Positions 1 to 10,350 of a DNA stretch of 64,000 nt are shown here, one piece after another. Each line of letters begins with the position of its first letter. The first letter of the stretch is position 1. The notes beneath the pieces are model-generated. The model did no database searches and was not told the origin of the DNA. It saw only the letters and a program-made list of their open reading frames with translations. Source of the stretch: Nemertoderma westbladi (Eukaryota; Xenacoelomorpha; Nemertodermatida; Nemertodermatidae); assembly GCA_032718475.1 (NCBI GenBank), contig JAUCBJ010003703.1:1-64000 (forward strand), given 5' to 3'. The position numbers were made by a program, and so were the translations under genes.

Positions 1-920
1 GACATATCTTCACCATCAGAGACTGATGAGTATATAACAGTAGGATAATATATCAGACAATTCAAATGAAACTGAAATGGATCCTACTTACTCATACAGC
101 ATAAAGGAAAAGAAAGGTGAATCCCTACAAGGAAGTCAGGTACCAACAAACATAAGAAAAGACTCTGTAATAATCACAAACCCATCAGTGAAATGTCCCT
201 CTACTCTAGAACAAGTCCTCAAAAACAATGAGACCTGGCAAGAACCAAAAAGATCTGCCAAACCAACCTTCAAATCAAAGATCCAGATGCAGCACAACAT
301 TAAGACTGAAAACAAATATAGTGAACTAGATAATGATACCAAAATTACCATACTTCCACAACAACTGACTGATTTCTTGGTGAATCTAAATAATGTTTCC
401 AAAGAAACTGTCAATCTAAGAAAATCACAAGGTAGTAGCAAGAATGAACACAACAACTTTAAGCAACATCAAACGAGATACGAACAAGAAACCCAACGAA
501 GCACCCCTTCCAACAAACGGAAGCAGTAGAAGCAGCACAGATATGAAGCGGAATAATAAAGGGTTTGATCTACACTACAAAACCTCTAGGGATTCATACT
601 GGCACAATAACAATCAAGCCAACTATAATGGTAATCAATATAAATCTATCCTGCAAGATAATAATAGGCATACGGAGTATGTGAGGAACTCTTGGAGACA
701 TGCCCCAGAATCATCTCGACACCAAAGTCAAACATACCAGCAGTATCAGAAGAACAGAGTGAGTAGACATGATTATCCACATCAACACTTCCCAAACCCT
801 CATCTAAGAGACCAATCTGAACATACCTCGTACCCCAGTAATGACCAATGTGACATAACCTATGATAACAGGTATTACAACCGATCCAACAGAAGTCATA
901 TGGCTAGGAATCGTTTTTAA
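1..920 (+). pseudogene. Broken low-complexity ORF, product not recognised
   Basis: Two overlapping open frames (77-529 and 444-920) look like one coding region split by a frameshift around 450-530. A third open stretch in another frame runs from base 1 to about 45 and ends in acidic Ser/Glu residues, so the region probably continues beyond the window. The predicted protein is polar and disordered: Lys/Ser/Thr/Asn-rich first, then a basic Asn/Gln/Arg/Tyr/His-rich tail ending near residue sequence MARNRF at 920. I see no signal peptide, membrane segment or zinc motif. It could be the tail of a retroelement ORF1 or the last exon of a host gene. I do not recognise it and assign no function. Confidence 0.4.
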
Positions 921-1709
921 GCTGGCTCCGAGTATCACAACTGGAGACCTAAATTTCAAAAATGCTGGAAATACGAGTAATATTTTGCAGAGAAGTGAAA
1001 TCAGTCTTACTCAGTTTTTAAGACTTGCATTTTAATTTTCACATTTTTTACTCAAAATAGATAGATAGACAATTTGTTGTCAAAGAATAGTTAAGGAATG
1101 TCTCGCAAAGTTTATTCATGGGATTTTTCAGTGAATCTAATTTCGCAATAAAAAAATGTCAAATTAATAGTGCTAAAACCCAGCATCACTCTGTAGAACA
1201 AATATATTATAAAAAATGTAATATACTATATTAACACTGACACATTGACTTACCTATACATAGTTGCAACACTACAGTGTATACATGAGACATTGTTTCA
1301 TAATGTTACATATCGAATAACACTATTACTGCTATATCTAGCACATACTCACAACAATCAATACCCTACATCTAAACATTAATTATCATTCCATCTTATA
1401 TTCAAACGTAATTAACCTGTCAATATTGTACTGATAATGTATGTAGAACAAGTAAATTATTATTATTAGTTAGATGTATTTCGTATTAATTAATATGCAT
1501 TTTATGCTATCGAAATCATTAGAATAATTGGATCTCGTTGGTAACATATGCTATAGTATAGAATTCAATGAACAATAATTTATAATTGATACTACCACAA
1601 GCTATTTGTAAACATCTGCGACCAGTTATGATGAATAAATCGATATTGAATAATTATTACTTGGCATTCAACAGCTATAACTCGGATATTTATCGCCTTT
1701 TTCTCTCGA
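921..1709. other. AT-rich non-coding stretch
   Basis: No credible ORF, RNA or repeat structure is visible. It is AT-rich with many short A and T runs and follows the broken ORF, so its first part may be that gene's 3' untranslated region. Confidence 0.5.
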
Positions 1710-2090
1710 GGTTGGGTGGAAGAGTGGGTGACGAGTTGTGAGGAGTTATAACAGTCCCGAGTTCGAACCCGGTTGAATATTTTGTTATCTGAAAAATTGC
1801 GAAATTAAATTTAGTTACTGGTGAAAAATAGTAGAAGTTACCTGTAGACACCTCTAGCGTCTGTAAAATAAAGGTTGGTAAATATGAAAATACTGGTTGC
1901 TGAAAAATAGCGATTTGAAAAATAGTAGACGTTACCTGTAGACACTCGTAGCACCTGTAAAATAAAGGTTGGTAAATATGAAAATACTGGTTGCTGAAAA
2001 ATTGCGATTTGAAAAATAGTAGAAGTTACCTGATGCTAAGTGTAGACACCCGAACACCTGTAAAATAAAGGTTGGTGATTGGATGCAGTA
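1710..2090 (+). mobile_element. tRNA-derived SINE-like element with 94-bp body repeats
   Basis: A tRNA-like head carries an A-box-like TGGAAGAGTGG (1717-1727) and a B-box-like GTTCGAACCC (1761-1770) about 33 bp apart, the spacing of an internal RNA polymerase III promoter. The A box is closest to that of Ser/Leu tRNAs. The T arm does not pair well, so this is not a working tRNA gene. The head runs into a body of tandem 94-bp units. No clear target duplication was found. It is probably a degenerate SINE; a chance tRNA-like match is less likely because both boxes and their spacing agree. Confidence 0.55.
1795..2090 (+). repeat. Tandem repeat, about 94-bp unit, three copies
   Basis: The phrase CTGTAAAATAAAGGTTGG recurs at 1861, 1955 and 2058, giving spacings of 94 and 103 bp; the longer one carries a small insertion. 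Each unit also holds GAAAAATAGTAGAAGTTACC with few changes. The array lies directly after the tRNA-like head and is probably the body of that SINE. Confidence 0.85.
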
Positions 2091-2649
2091 CTAGCGTCGG
2101 GGGACTAATAACGCCTCTAGCGGAATAAGCGGGAACTTGAGAAGTTACCATGGTTACGGATGAAATGCTGTCATCTGATTGGTTGAAATAATAACGACCA
2201 CCGCAAAAGGATGAAATGGAGGCTTCTGATTGGCTGCAGTACCAGAAATGGATGGTAATGATGGGCTACGGGTGACCATGTGCCCGTGTCATAGCATTGT
2301 ATACTACTTACATACAGACCTGATACAGGATAGATCCAGGTGCCCAGCAAGGGGTTGGTCGTTGCCAATTGGTCAATACCAATTACTTGGCCTACAGAAT
2401 ATGATCGGCCCACTACATAGTAAGTAAAGCGACCAGTCGCTTGCAAAATATACCTCCTATATCACCATTGAAACGGAGCCTATAGATCTACATTGAGGCG
2501 CCAACCCTCCCGCCCAAAACGGGACACACAAACTCCTGACTAGAGTCGGAGTGGAGTTTGTGTTATCACTAGTCCAATGCAGTGCCAAAAAGTCTGCCAA
2601 GATTGGAAAGATTAATTTGCTATCAGCTTGTCGCAGTCCAGTGCCCAAT
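2091..2649. other. Non-coding spacer
   Basis: Short open frames here have no recognisable motifs. Base composition is closer to even than in neighbouring DNA. Nothing further is supported. Confidence 0.4.
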
Positions 2650-2968
2650 ACGAACCTGAGAATTTAAGTAGAACTACAGTTTAATCCAAGTGAATCAAGT
2701 TGCTGGGAGCCGAACTCTGAACAAAGAAACCAAGTCTAACTAACTGGACTGCGGCTAAAAGCCTAAAGCAGAGCTGGAGCAGCAATCTCCAGCAGAGAGG
2801 CTACTAGTTTGCTGTCAATCAATGGGCGGTTTGTATGAAGAAATGCCGCCCCGCACTAAACTTTGAATGTAAATTAAATCAACACTAAAGCCCGTTATCT
2901 ATTCACACTCTCTACATCGATCTATTTATCTACAATGAACTTACATACCCAATATTAATTAAAAATTC
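2650..2968 (+). repeat. Direct repeat copy 1 (about 320 bp)
   Basis: This stretch matches 4730-5054 in the same orientation with only scattered substitutions and a few small indels. Both copies begin ACGAAC(C/T)TGAGAATTTAAG and end TTAATTAAAAATTC. The ends lack the TG...CA of retroviral-type LTRs. It is a dispersed or duplicated repeat flanking the minisatellite block. Confidence 0.85.
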
Positions 2969-3135
2969 TTTTTAGTTTTTCAATTCTTGAAAAACTACCA
3001 TATAGGCCCGTTGCCATGGCTCCCAGTGAACCTAAATAAATTTTGAGAGTTGATTAATTGATTCATTTATGAATTCCTACAAACAGTTCTAAAAAACGAA
3101 ACTTTTGCACGAATTCGAAATGACTGCGTGTCTTT

Positions 3136-3154
3136 CCCCCCCCCCCCCCCCCCC
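3136..3154 (+). repeat. Poly(C) tract
   Basis: An uninterrupted run of 19 cytosines. Similar tracts recur at about 17,372, 40,981, 41,033 and 48,397. Confidence 0.95.
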
Positions 3155-3240
3155 ACTACTACAAGACAGCTTAGCGAATTTAATTCATTAATCTATTCTA
3201 AACTATTCTAAGAAATATGATGATATGAATTATATTAATG

Positions 3241-3583
3241 TATACAAACTGCGAGCAGCAGTGACTCAAAGGAATGAGGCTTAAGCGTCAGTTTTTGATT
3301 GTTTTATAAAAGTTTTAAGTTTTATATAAGTAATATAAGTTTTATAAACAATCAAACGCTGTTGCTTAATCCTCATTCCTTGAAAACTTTACCGCAAAAC
3401 CAAATAATATAAATGTTAAATGTCTAACTGAGAGGTTAATATACTTTTTAATCATAAAAGATCCAAGTTGAAATGTGCCAAGTGAAATGTTAAATAACGA
3501 GATGCAGGTATGTTTAATTTGTTTACCTTTACTGGAGTCACTGCTTATAATAAAACGGGATAATCAAATTATTGTCTCATGCT
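3241..3583 (+). repeat. Dispersed repeat segment with internal inverted repeat
   Basis: Two sub-blocks (3241-3310 and 3508-3583) are also present, in order, at 23,153-23,216 and 23,240-23,323 inside the hAT-type element. Locally, 3266-3312 and 3338-3381 are inverted repeats, so this segment can fold into a long imperfect hairpin. Both copies lie upstream of a 12-bp minisatellite array, which marks the combination as one mobile unit. Confidence 0.75.
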
Positions 3584-4084
3584 CAGTCGTCAGTCTGACT
3601 TGTTGGCAACTAATTCGAATGTAATTGTTATTATCGATATTCGATAAATAAGTATTGGAAATTAACACTCTTCTTATTATAACTGTAATGTAGTAGAATT
3701 TTAGTAGTACTGTATAAAAACGTTATTGAAACTCTTTGCAATTGCCGTAGCACTGTCGAGTTTGAAGAAAAGGTGCTGGAAATGTGTGGGTCTTGGGACA
3801 CATTAGAACTGGAAGTCAAACAAGTAGCTTCATTATCTGGCTAGGTTAAATTGTATTTATATATTTATATATATTTATAATTAAATGCAATTTAAATTCG
3901 TTATATATTGAGCTTAATTTATATCGCCCTAGTGTGTGTTATACATAAAAATGTACGAACAGTCGTACATGTGTTATATAAATATGTTCTATCCGCGCCC
4001 TTGTACTGGTCAAATTATATTACATAATTAAATGCAATTTAAATTGCGTTATATATTGAACTTAATCTATCAGATAGAGATGGC

Positions 4085-4619
4085 TGCACCAGGTATCTGC
4101 ACCACTGTCTGCACCACTATCTGCACCAATGTCTACACCACTGTCTGCACCACTATCTGCGCCACTGTCTGCACCACTGTCTGCACCAGTGTCTGCACTA
4201 ATGCCTGCACCAGTGTCTGCACCACTGTCTGCACCACTGTCTACACCAGTGTCTGCACCAGTGTCTGCACCACTGTATGCACCAGTGCCTGCACCACTGT
4301 ATACATCAGTGTCTGCACGAGTGTCTGCACCACTGTATGCACCACTGTCTGCACCAGTGGTAGCACCACTGTCTGCACCACTGTCTGCACCAGTGTCTGC
4401 ACCAGTGTCTGCACCACTGTCTACACCAGTGTCTGCACCAGTGTCTGCACCACTGTCTGCACCAGTGTCTGCACCACTGTCTGCACCAGTGCCTGCACCA
4501 CTGCATGCACCAGTATCTGCACCACTGTATGCACCACTGTCTGCACCAGTGTTTGCACCACTGTCTGCACCACTGTCTGCATCACTGTCTGCATCACTGT
4601 CTGCTTAACGTTTACACCC
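4085..4619 (+). repeat. 12-bp minisatellite, copy A, with conserved 3' flank
   Basis: About 43 tandem copies of CACCACTGTCTG or CACCAGTGTCTG. Because the unit is a multiple of three, several frames on both strands stay open (218 and 159 codons on plus, 66 on minus), but the proteins are only repeats of the unit and are not credible genes. The array ends with CTGCTTAACGTTTACACCC (4601-4619), which also bounds the arrays at 22,382 and 23,907. Confidence 0.95.
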
Positions 4620-4729
4620 TATTATTACTTATTATTTATCTTATTAGACTTATTGTATTACAAGTTTAAATTTATGTTAAAAACGTAACAAAATTATGTA
4701 TTTCCAAATCATAATCTATGTTAACATAA

Positions 4730-5054
4730 CGAACTTGAGAATTTAAGTAGAACCCAAAGTTTAATCCGAGTGAATCAAGTTGCTGGGAGCCGAACTCTGA
4801 ACAGAGAAACCAAGTCTAACTAACTGGACTGATGCTAAAAGCCTAAAGAAGTGCTGGAGGGAGCAGCGATCTCCAGCAGAGAGGCGCTACTAGTTGGCTG
4901 TCAATCAATGGGCGGCTTGTTTGAAGAAATGCCGCCCTGCACTAAACTTTGAATGTAAATTAAATCAACGCTAAAGCCCGTTATCTATTCACACTTTCTA
5001 CATCGATTTAATTATCTACAATGAACTTATATACCAAATATTAATTAAAAATTC
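4730..5054 (+). repeat. Direct repeat copy 2 (about 325 bp)
   Basis: Second copy of the 2650-2968 repeat, same orientation. The two copies bracket about 1.76 kb that contains the hairpin segment and minisatellite A. This could reflect a duplication, or a pair of insertions of one dispersed element. Confidence 0.85.
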
Positions 5055-6619
5055 ATTTGTACAGGCACTTTTAAAAAACGACTTTTTGACATTTTTGCTA
5101 AATTAAATTAATTATAAAAACGCTTATATTGATAATTGATGTTTATAATAAATATAATCTGGTTTATAAATAGTGTATGTATAAAGTTGCCGCAATGCTT
5201 GGTTAATTATCTAATTCTGAAGTGAATAAAATTAACTATTAAATTGGGGTATATTATTGGAAAATATAAAATATGACCAAATTAAAGTAAAAAATAAAAT
5301 TGGTTTTAAAAATTGTTGTTCTTCGGGCTTTCAGTAGCAAACAGTACTACTTATATATTATAATTTGATGTGTGTTTGAAATCCTGGTGACTATGTACAC
5401 CAAAGTTACATTAAGTTTTATTTTTGATAATATTGAATTTTATTAAAAACACGATATTTAAAATGGCCATAACTTCGGTTCTAATGAACCAAATTTGCTG
5501 AAATTTTCAACATAACTTAATAATAGCAATATCGTCAGACCCTGTAAATTTGGTAAAGATCGAATCATTTTAAAAAAATGAGTGCCACCGAGATTTGTCG
5601 AATTTGAATGGAATCACTCACATATAAAGTAAAATATGGTGGTGGTGAATATTATAGAGCTGAAATTATAATACATAGTAATAATATGATTGACAATAAC
5701 TTCTATACCTTCCTTACTAAATTTCCTTACTAAATTATTATGTCGGGACATGAAAGCTAATGGTTATTCATTAAAACAACTCCGGAAGGAAATTCAAACC
5801 CAGGATATCCGGAGTAATCAACGACCTCATTTCAGGAGCTATCAGATTGGTCCACCCTTGCTGTTATCGTGTGAAAAGAACCATCAACCCAGACGTGGTA
5901 AATCAACGTTATCTCTACCTCTGCCATTTCCAGGACCAAATTCCATTGGCCATGCAACTAATAATACTTGATAGCGACAGCGATGAGTAAGATGGATGGA
6001 TATATAGTATATACCGTTAAACTTTAACTGGAGTGGAGATTATTTTGTCCTGCTTATTGTATGAAATAATATCATTAAGATTGTTAATATGTTAAATAAA
6101 CTTTAAATGTTAAAAAGGCGGCCCTGAGTGGTGGTTGTTTGTTGCTAAGGACGATACCGATCTCAACCAATGGATGGATGGGTTGGCGGCGCTATGTGGG
6201 GGCGCTGGCACCGAGGGATGGGATTCTAAATCACTGACATTCCATTGCTTAATGGTTGAGGCGATTATGTCTACGTTTCCATGTTATAAATTTGGCGCTT
6301 ATTAATGTTGGAGTAAATAAATTATAAAAAATATGGCCTACGTTCTTACAATGTCCATTACGAGGTATTATTGTTCTTTTTTATATCTGTGTCTTTATTC
6401 TCGTTTCTTAAAAGTTATTATAGCGCAGATTATTTCCCACTCCTGCATTGTTTATAGATTCATTATTTTTATCAATGAAATTTAATTTTTAATAAATGTA
6501 AAAACCTTATCGGCAATGTTTTCTGTTTACTGGAAATGTTCTTTTTATTCTAGAAAAATTACATTATGTATAGTAATAGTTTATCGTTGAAGTTATTACA
6601 TCAAAGAATATATCTTTAA
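5055..6619. other. AT-rich spacer without recognisable genes
   Basis: A 93-codon open frame at 5690-5971 has no motif I recognise and no splice or promoter context. The stretch around 5460-5620 resembles generic dispersed-repeat sequence. The final TTAA at 6616-6619 is the target duplication of the piggyBac element that follows. Confidence 0.4.
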
Positions 6620-6634
6620 CCCTTTGCAGCCTAT

Positions 6635-6686
6635 GGACTAACTGTTAGTCCACCATGGTACTGCTCGATGGACTAACTGTTAGTCC
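6635..6686 (+). repeat. Subterminal 17-bp palindrome, two copies
   Basis: GGACTAACTGTTAGTCC is a near-perfect palindrome present at 6635-6651 and 6670-6686, 15-66 bp inside the left piggyBac end. Such subterminal repeats are commonly transposase-binding sites in this superfamily; that role is inferred. Confidence 0.8.
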
Positions 6687-7406
6687 ATGACGAAACACCT
6701 ATATCTAATGCAGCTTACTGCAACCAGAGCAGTACTAGCAGTGTTATAAAAGCAGTATAGAGCAGTTATAAATCTTTCTTACATTGGGTTAACATAAACT
6801 GGCGGGAAATTCAAAGTGAATTTATCTATCTTTGCATCCTATATTAGCTAATGGCCTACCTGGTAGTAATAAACGGCAGTGTACGTTGTGCTCCTCCTGA
6901 GTGAGAATGCCGAGATTAAATTACGTGATTTTTTGCATGCTGGTAGATGGTCACCCGGGCAAGGTTTCAGTCTCACTTTTGAGCGCCGAGCACATTTTGG
7001 TAATGCAAGCCGTTAGCATCCCTTATGTGTATGTATGTTAGGTTCCCACTACCGGTAGTGTGCTGAGCGATTTTTTTTTCATTCAGGTAGGAGACAGGAC
7101 AGAGGTGAAACGCAAACCCGCCTGGGCGAATCAACCAGGTTAATTTTCAATTTAGGGAAAGGAACAGTTTACAGTACTGAGTACTTTGGTAGGCTATTCT
7201 AACCAAAACACTAAACGAAAGCCTATAACAGTATAACACAGGTTACAGTTTCATATTGGAAATCTGTTCTGTTGTCATCTCCTATTTGCATCGTTTTTCC
7301 CAGAGGTAGTTGCATTTTGAGTGTGTTTCTAGTCTCTAGTTTCTCCCCCTATCTAGCAGGTAGGACCTATAAATAAATTTGATATTATTATGCTTTCTGA
7401 CTGATA

Positions 7407-8080
7407 ATGGCCACCACATATTCGGCATATCCACACCGCGTACGACATCCACCTAGGGCGTATGGGTTTGACTCGGACAGCGACAGCTCTGAAAGCAGCA
7501 GCACCGATAGCGATATCAATAGTGCTTCCGAATCAGAGGAATCCGAAGGAGAACAAGAATCGGAAGAAGAACCGGTTCCAACACCTGTGGGATGGAGTTT
7601 CGTTGAACCTGGAACTGATTCAATATCAATGAGAACTTTTGAAAATCAACAGAATGTTGGATGGCGGACTGATATTGATGTGACTAATTATAAAGTTGGT
7701 GACTATGTGGATCTATGTGGATCGTTATTGTGAAATTCTTCGAAACATTCGATTTTCTGATTTGGATAAGTTTGACCCAGATGACAAAATGACTCGATTG
7801 AATGACCTTTTCGATGAACTTCATAAAACTGTAAAAGTTTATACTCCAGGGAAGGAACTTTCTCTCGATGAATGTCTGCTTCTTTACAAAGGAAGACTAC
7901 ACTTCAAACAGTTTATAAAAACCAAACGAGCTAGATTTGGCATAAAAATGTTTTTATTGACAGACTATACGGGTTATTTGCTCTCAACTTTCATATATTT
8001 CGGAGCTAATTCTGCTATAGACTGTGATAATGTGTTTAGTTCTCAACTCAGCAAATCTGAGAAGGTTGTAATAAAAAGTG
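7407..8080 (+). pseudogene. piggyBac transposase, frameshifted and truncated
   Basis: The first frame (7407-7733) has an acidic Ser/Asp/Glu-rich N-terminal region, typical of piggyBac transposases. A second, overlapping frame (7696-8169) carries family-like sequence: the stretch around DLDKFDPDDKMTRL, then YTPGKELSLDECLLLYKGR and TKRARFGIKMF, which match the DDE_Tnp_1_7 core. The Asp in SLDE is the likely first catalytic Asp. The junction near 7700-7740 has lost sequence and changed frame. Homology fades after about 8080, so the later catalytic Asp residues and the Cys-rich C-terminal domain are missing. It therefore cannot be an active transposase. Confidence 0.85.
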
Positions 8081-8284
8081 TATTTCATGTCACTCTCTAT
8101 CAAACTCATATAGTCATATGCAGTACATTTGACATTACAGATACTCTATCATTATCAATTATCAATTAGCATTATAATTAATATTTGTAGTAATAATAAT
8201 TAAATAAGTTCGTTTATAAATGAAATCGCGATTTGAATGATTCTCTTTGATATTGAATTTCGAAATACTCTATAAACTTCCAAT

Positions 8285-8760
8285 AACCAATAGACGACCA
8301 ATAGTTTTCTTAAATAGTATTAAATTATTAACTAATATTATAAATATATTAGTAATAAATATTTTTGTTCACCAATCGACTAAGACGATGATTATCTACA
8401 AGTTTGACTTTTACTATTTTCATATACAACCTGTAGTTTTCTTAAATAGTTTTAAATTATTAACTAATATTATAAATATATTAGTTATAAATAATTGTTT
8501 TGCTAGTCAATCGACTAATTCGATGATTATCTACAACTTTGAATTTTACTATTTTTTAATCCGACCTATATATTTCTTAAATAACATAAATTATTAACTA
8601 ATTATTATAAATATATTAGTTATAAATAAAATTAATTATTTTTTTCCTCGCCATTTAACTAAGCTAACTATTCTGTACATCTTTGTATTTGACTATTTTC
8701 ACAAATGACCTATAATTTTCACGAAATAGGTTAAATTATAATCTGATAAAAATTTAAATA
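8285..8760 (+). repeat. AT-rich tandem repeat, about 132-bp unit
   Basis: About 3.5 degenerate units, each containing a TTTCTTAAATAG-like start, TTATTAACTAATATTATAAA and a CGATGATTATCTACAA-like segment; the first two starts are 132 bp apart (8302 and 8434). It occupies the piggyBac right half where the transposase C-terminus would be expected. The 116-codon ORF at 8247-8597 is only a reading of this array. Confidence 0.8.
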
Positions 8761-8815
8761 TTTCTAGGGTAGTACCCAGGGGATTTTCTGGTGCTATCAG
8801 GCTGGAAAGGGTTAA

Positions 8816-10057
8816 CGTTTCTTGTATCTTTTCTTTCTTTGTTTTTTTGTATCTTTATTCGCCGTAATTTACTCGAACCACCTGTGTTATATTGTCCGAC
8901 AGTGTTTGCCACTCACTTTCTCTGACATTGTCCGACAATGTCTTTCAATTATGATAATAAAATATGATAATTAAATATCACCACGAAATCAAATTGATTT
9001 TCACCTTGAGTTTTTCGGGATGCTGATCCATTATCACGAATATGACACTAAAAAATATCGTACCTTGTTAATTACGGCATTTTTTGATATGTGTCAATGT
9101 GCAGCACGAAAAATACAAGTAGCACAAATTTGATATTCCAAAATTCAAATTCGATTTTTCTCGTTTGAAATTTTATGCTACTTGTATTTTTCGTCCCAGA
9201 GCAGACAAGCACCGACGATCATAGTTGCATTCATATTCCCACGAATGATTATAACGAGTTGTATCATGATCAGCAACCTTGAAAACCAGTATAGCTTTAG
9301 ACTTATCAAACCAAACGCAAAATTTAACAGTTTGAAATTTTTGCTACTTTTTACTTTTCATTCTGGAGCACCAGATGGCACTAAAAATGATGGTTGCATT
9401 GCCAGAATATTTTTTTAACAAGTTTTATCGTAAACAGCGACCTCGAAAACCTTTAAACCATTCAAATTATAATTTTTGAGCCAAGATATAAACAAATGTC
9501 TAAAATGACCCCCCTCTGCCCCTCCCCCCCTGGGCCAATTGAGTAGTAAAATAGACCGGACCAGATAGGGTTAATTTATTTGGTCATATATGGCCATTGG
9601 TTTATTCTACACTGAAGAGAATCGCATGCTAGACACGTGCGATACGCATGGGTACTTCGCATGATATCCGCATGCGTTTCGCTTCTAAAGGTCCCGACAC
9701 TTTCCCATGCGATTCGCATGCGAATTAGATGCGTGACCCACATGCGATACGCATAAACATTTTTGACTGGGGTTTCTATGGAAGTAGTTAAAATAATGTC
9801 CTATTTAAAAATGAAAACCATACTTTTTTTATCTACTTATAAAATAAATCATTTCAGCAATATGTCTAATGTTTTCACATTTTTTTCTTTTTTTCTTCCC
9901 TTTTCCCTCTTTTCTCCTTTCTGTTTTTCCTTGTTTTCCTGCTGGTTTTCTTTTTTTTTTCCCCCCTCCCAGCAGTCTGTTTTACCCCAAGCCTCGGCCT
10001 ATGCATGTAGTATGGGCCTATATGGCAGTGAAGGTTAATGGAAGATACTGTACTACT
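8816..10057. other. Spacer with CGCATGCG-rich patch and polypyrimidine tract
   Basis: No gene is seen. A patch at 9621-9755 has many overlapping GCATG/CATGC words and short palindromes. A strongly pyrimidine-rich tract (T and C runs) lies at about 9880-9970. Short open frames here are by-products of composition. Confidence 0.5.
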
Positions 10058-10350
10058 GTAAAAAAAAAAAAAAAAAAAAAAATAAAATTTTCTTCGGCCG
10101 CTAGCCAGGGATTACGCACAAAGTCGGACGACTTATTTCCAGTGCGGTCCCCCCAGAACTTTACTCCCCAGAGGAAACTCCAGTACTCATTTAGCTACCA
10201 CTTAAGGATGCAAGGCAGAGATGCGCCCTGGCTGGTCCCTTCAAAGCATTTGTGCCGAAACGAAAACTGCCCTGGCCCATGTGAGGATCGAACCCACGAC
10301 CTACGGGAGATGTGAATTCAATGCAACCACTACACCAAGGTGGAACCTAA
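10058..10350 (-). mobile_element. tRNA-derived SINE
   Basis: Read on the minus strand, the tRNA-like head has a canonical A box TGGTGTAGTGG (10,327-10,337) and B box GGTTCGATCC (10,285-10,294), about 32 bp apart. The T arm GTGGG-TTCGATC-CTCAC nearly pairs. About 190 bp of body follows and the element ends in a homopolymer that is T on the SINE strand (the A run at 10,058-10,082 on plus). Most SINEs have A-rich or simple-repeat tails, so the T tail is odd; the run may belong to flanking DNA. The ORF read across it on plus is not coding. Confidence 0.75.

Larger units (their letters stand above)
6620..8811 (+). mobile_element. piggyBac-type DNA transposon, degenerate
   Basis: The element is bounded by TTAA on both sides (6616-6619 and 8812-8815), the exact target duplication of piggyBac. 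The ends are inverted: CCCTTTGCAGCC on the left, and the right end read inward is CCCTTTCCAGCC, one mismatch in 12. Inside the left end, the palindrome GGACTAACTGTTAGTCC occurs twice (6635-6651, 6670-6686), a plausible transposase-binding repeat. The interior holds a broken piggyBac transposase. Total length is 2,192 bp. It can no longer encode its own transposase, though the ends might still be mobilised in trans. Confidence 0.88.

Noticed and set aside
2171-2648. Short ORFs on both strands
   Set aside because: No motifs, no conservation signal, no splice or initiation context; expected by chance in less AT-rich DNA.
4032-4688. 218- and 159-codon overlapping ORFs rich in Cys/Thr or Ala/Pro/Ser
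   Set aside because: Produced by the 12-bp minisatellite in several frames; the same applies to ORFs at 22,314-22,988 and 23,417-23,966.
2650-5054. LTR retrotransposon with 320-bp LTRs
   Set aside because: No TG...CA ends, primer-binding site, polypurine tract or retroelement coding sequence between the repeats.
9560-9580. Second piggyBac right end (GGGTTAA)
   Set aside because: No matching left end with TTAACCC and no related TIR sequence within reach.
10272-10345. Functional tRNA gene on the minus strand
   Set aside because: A and B boxes are good but the acceptor and anticodon arms do not pair, and a SINE body follows directly.
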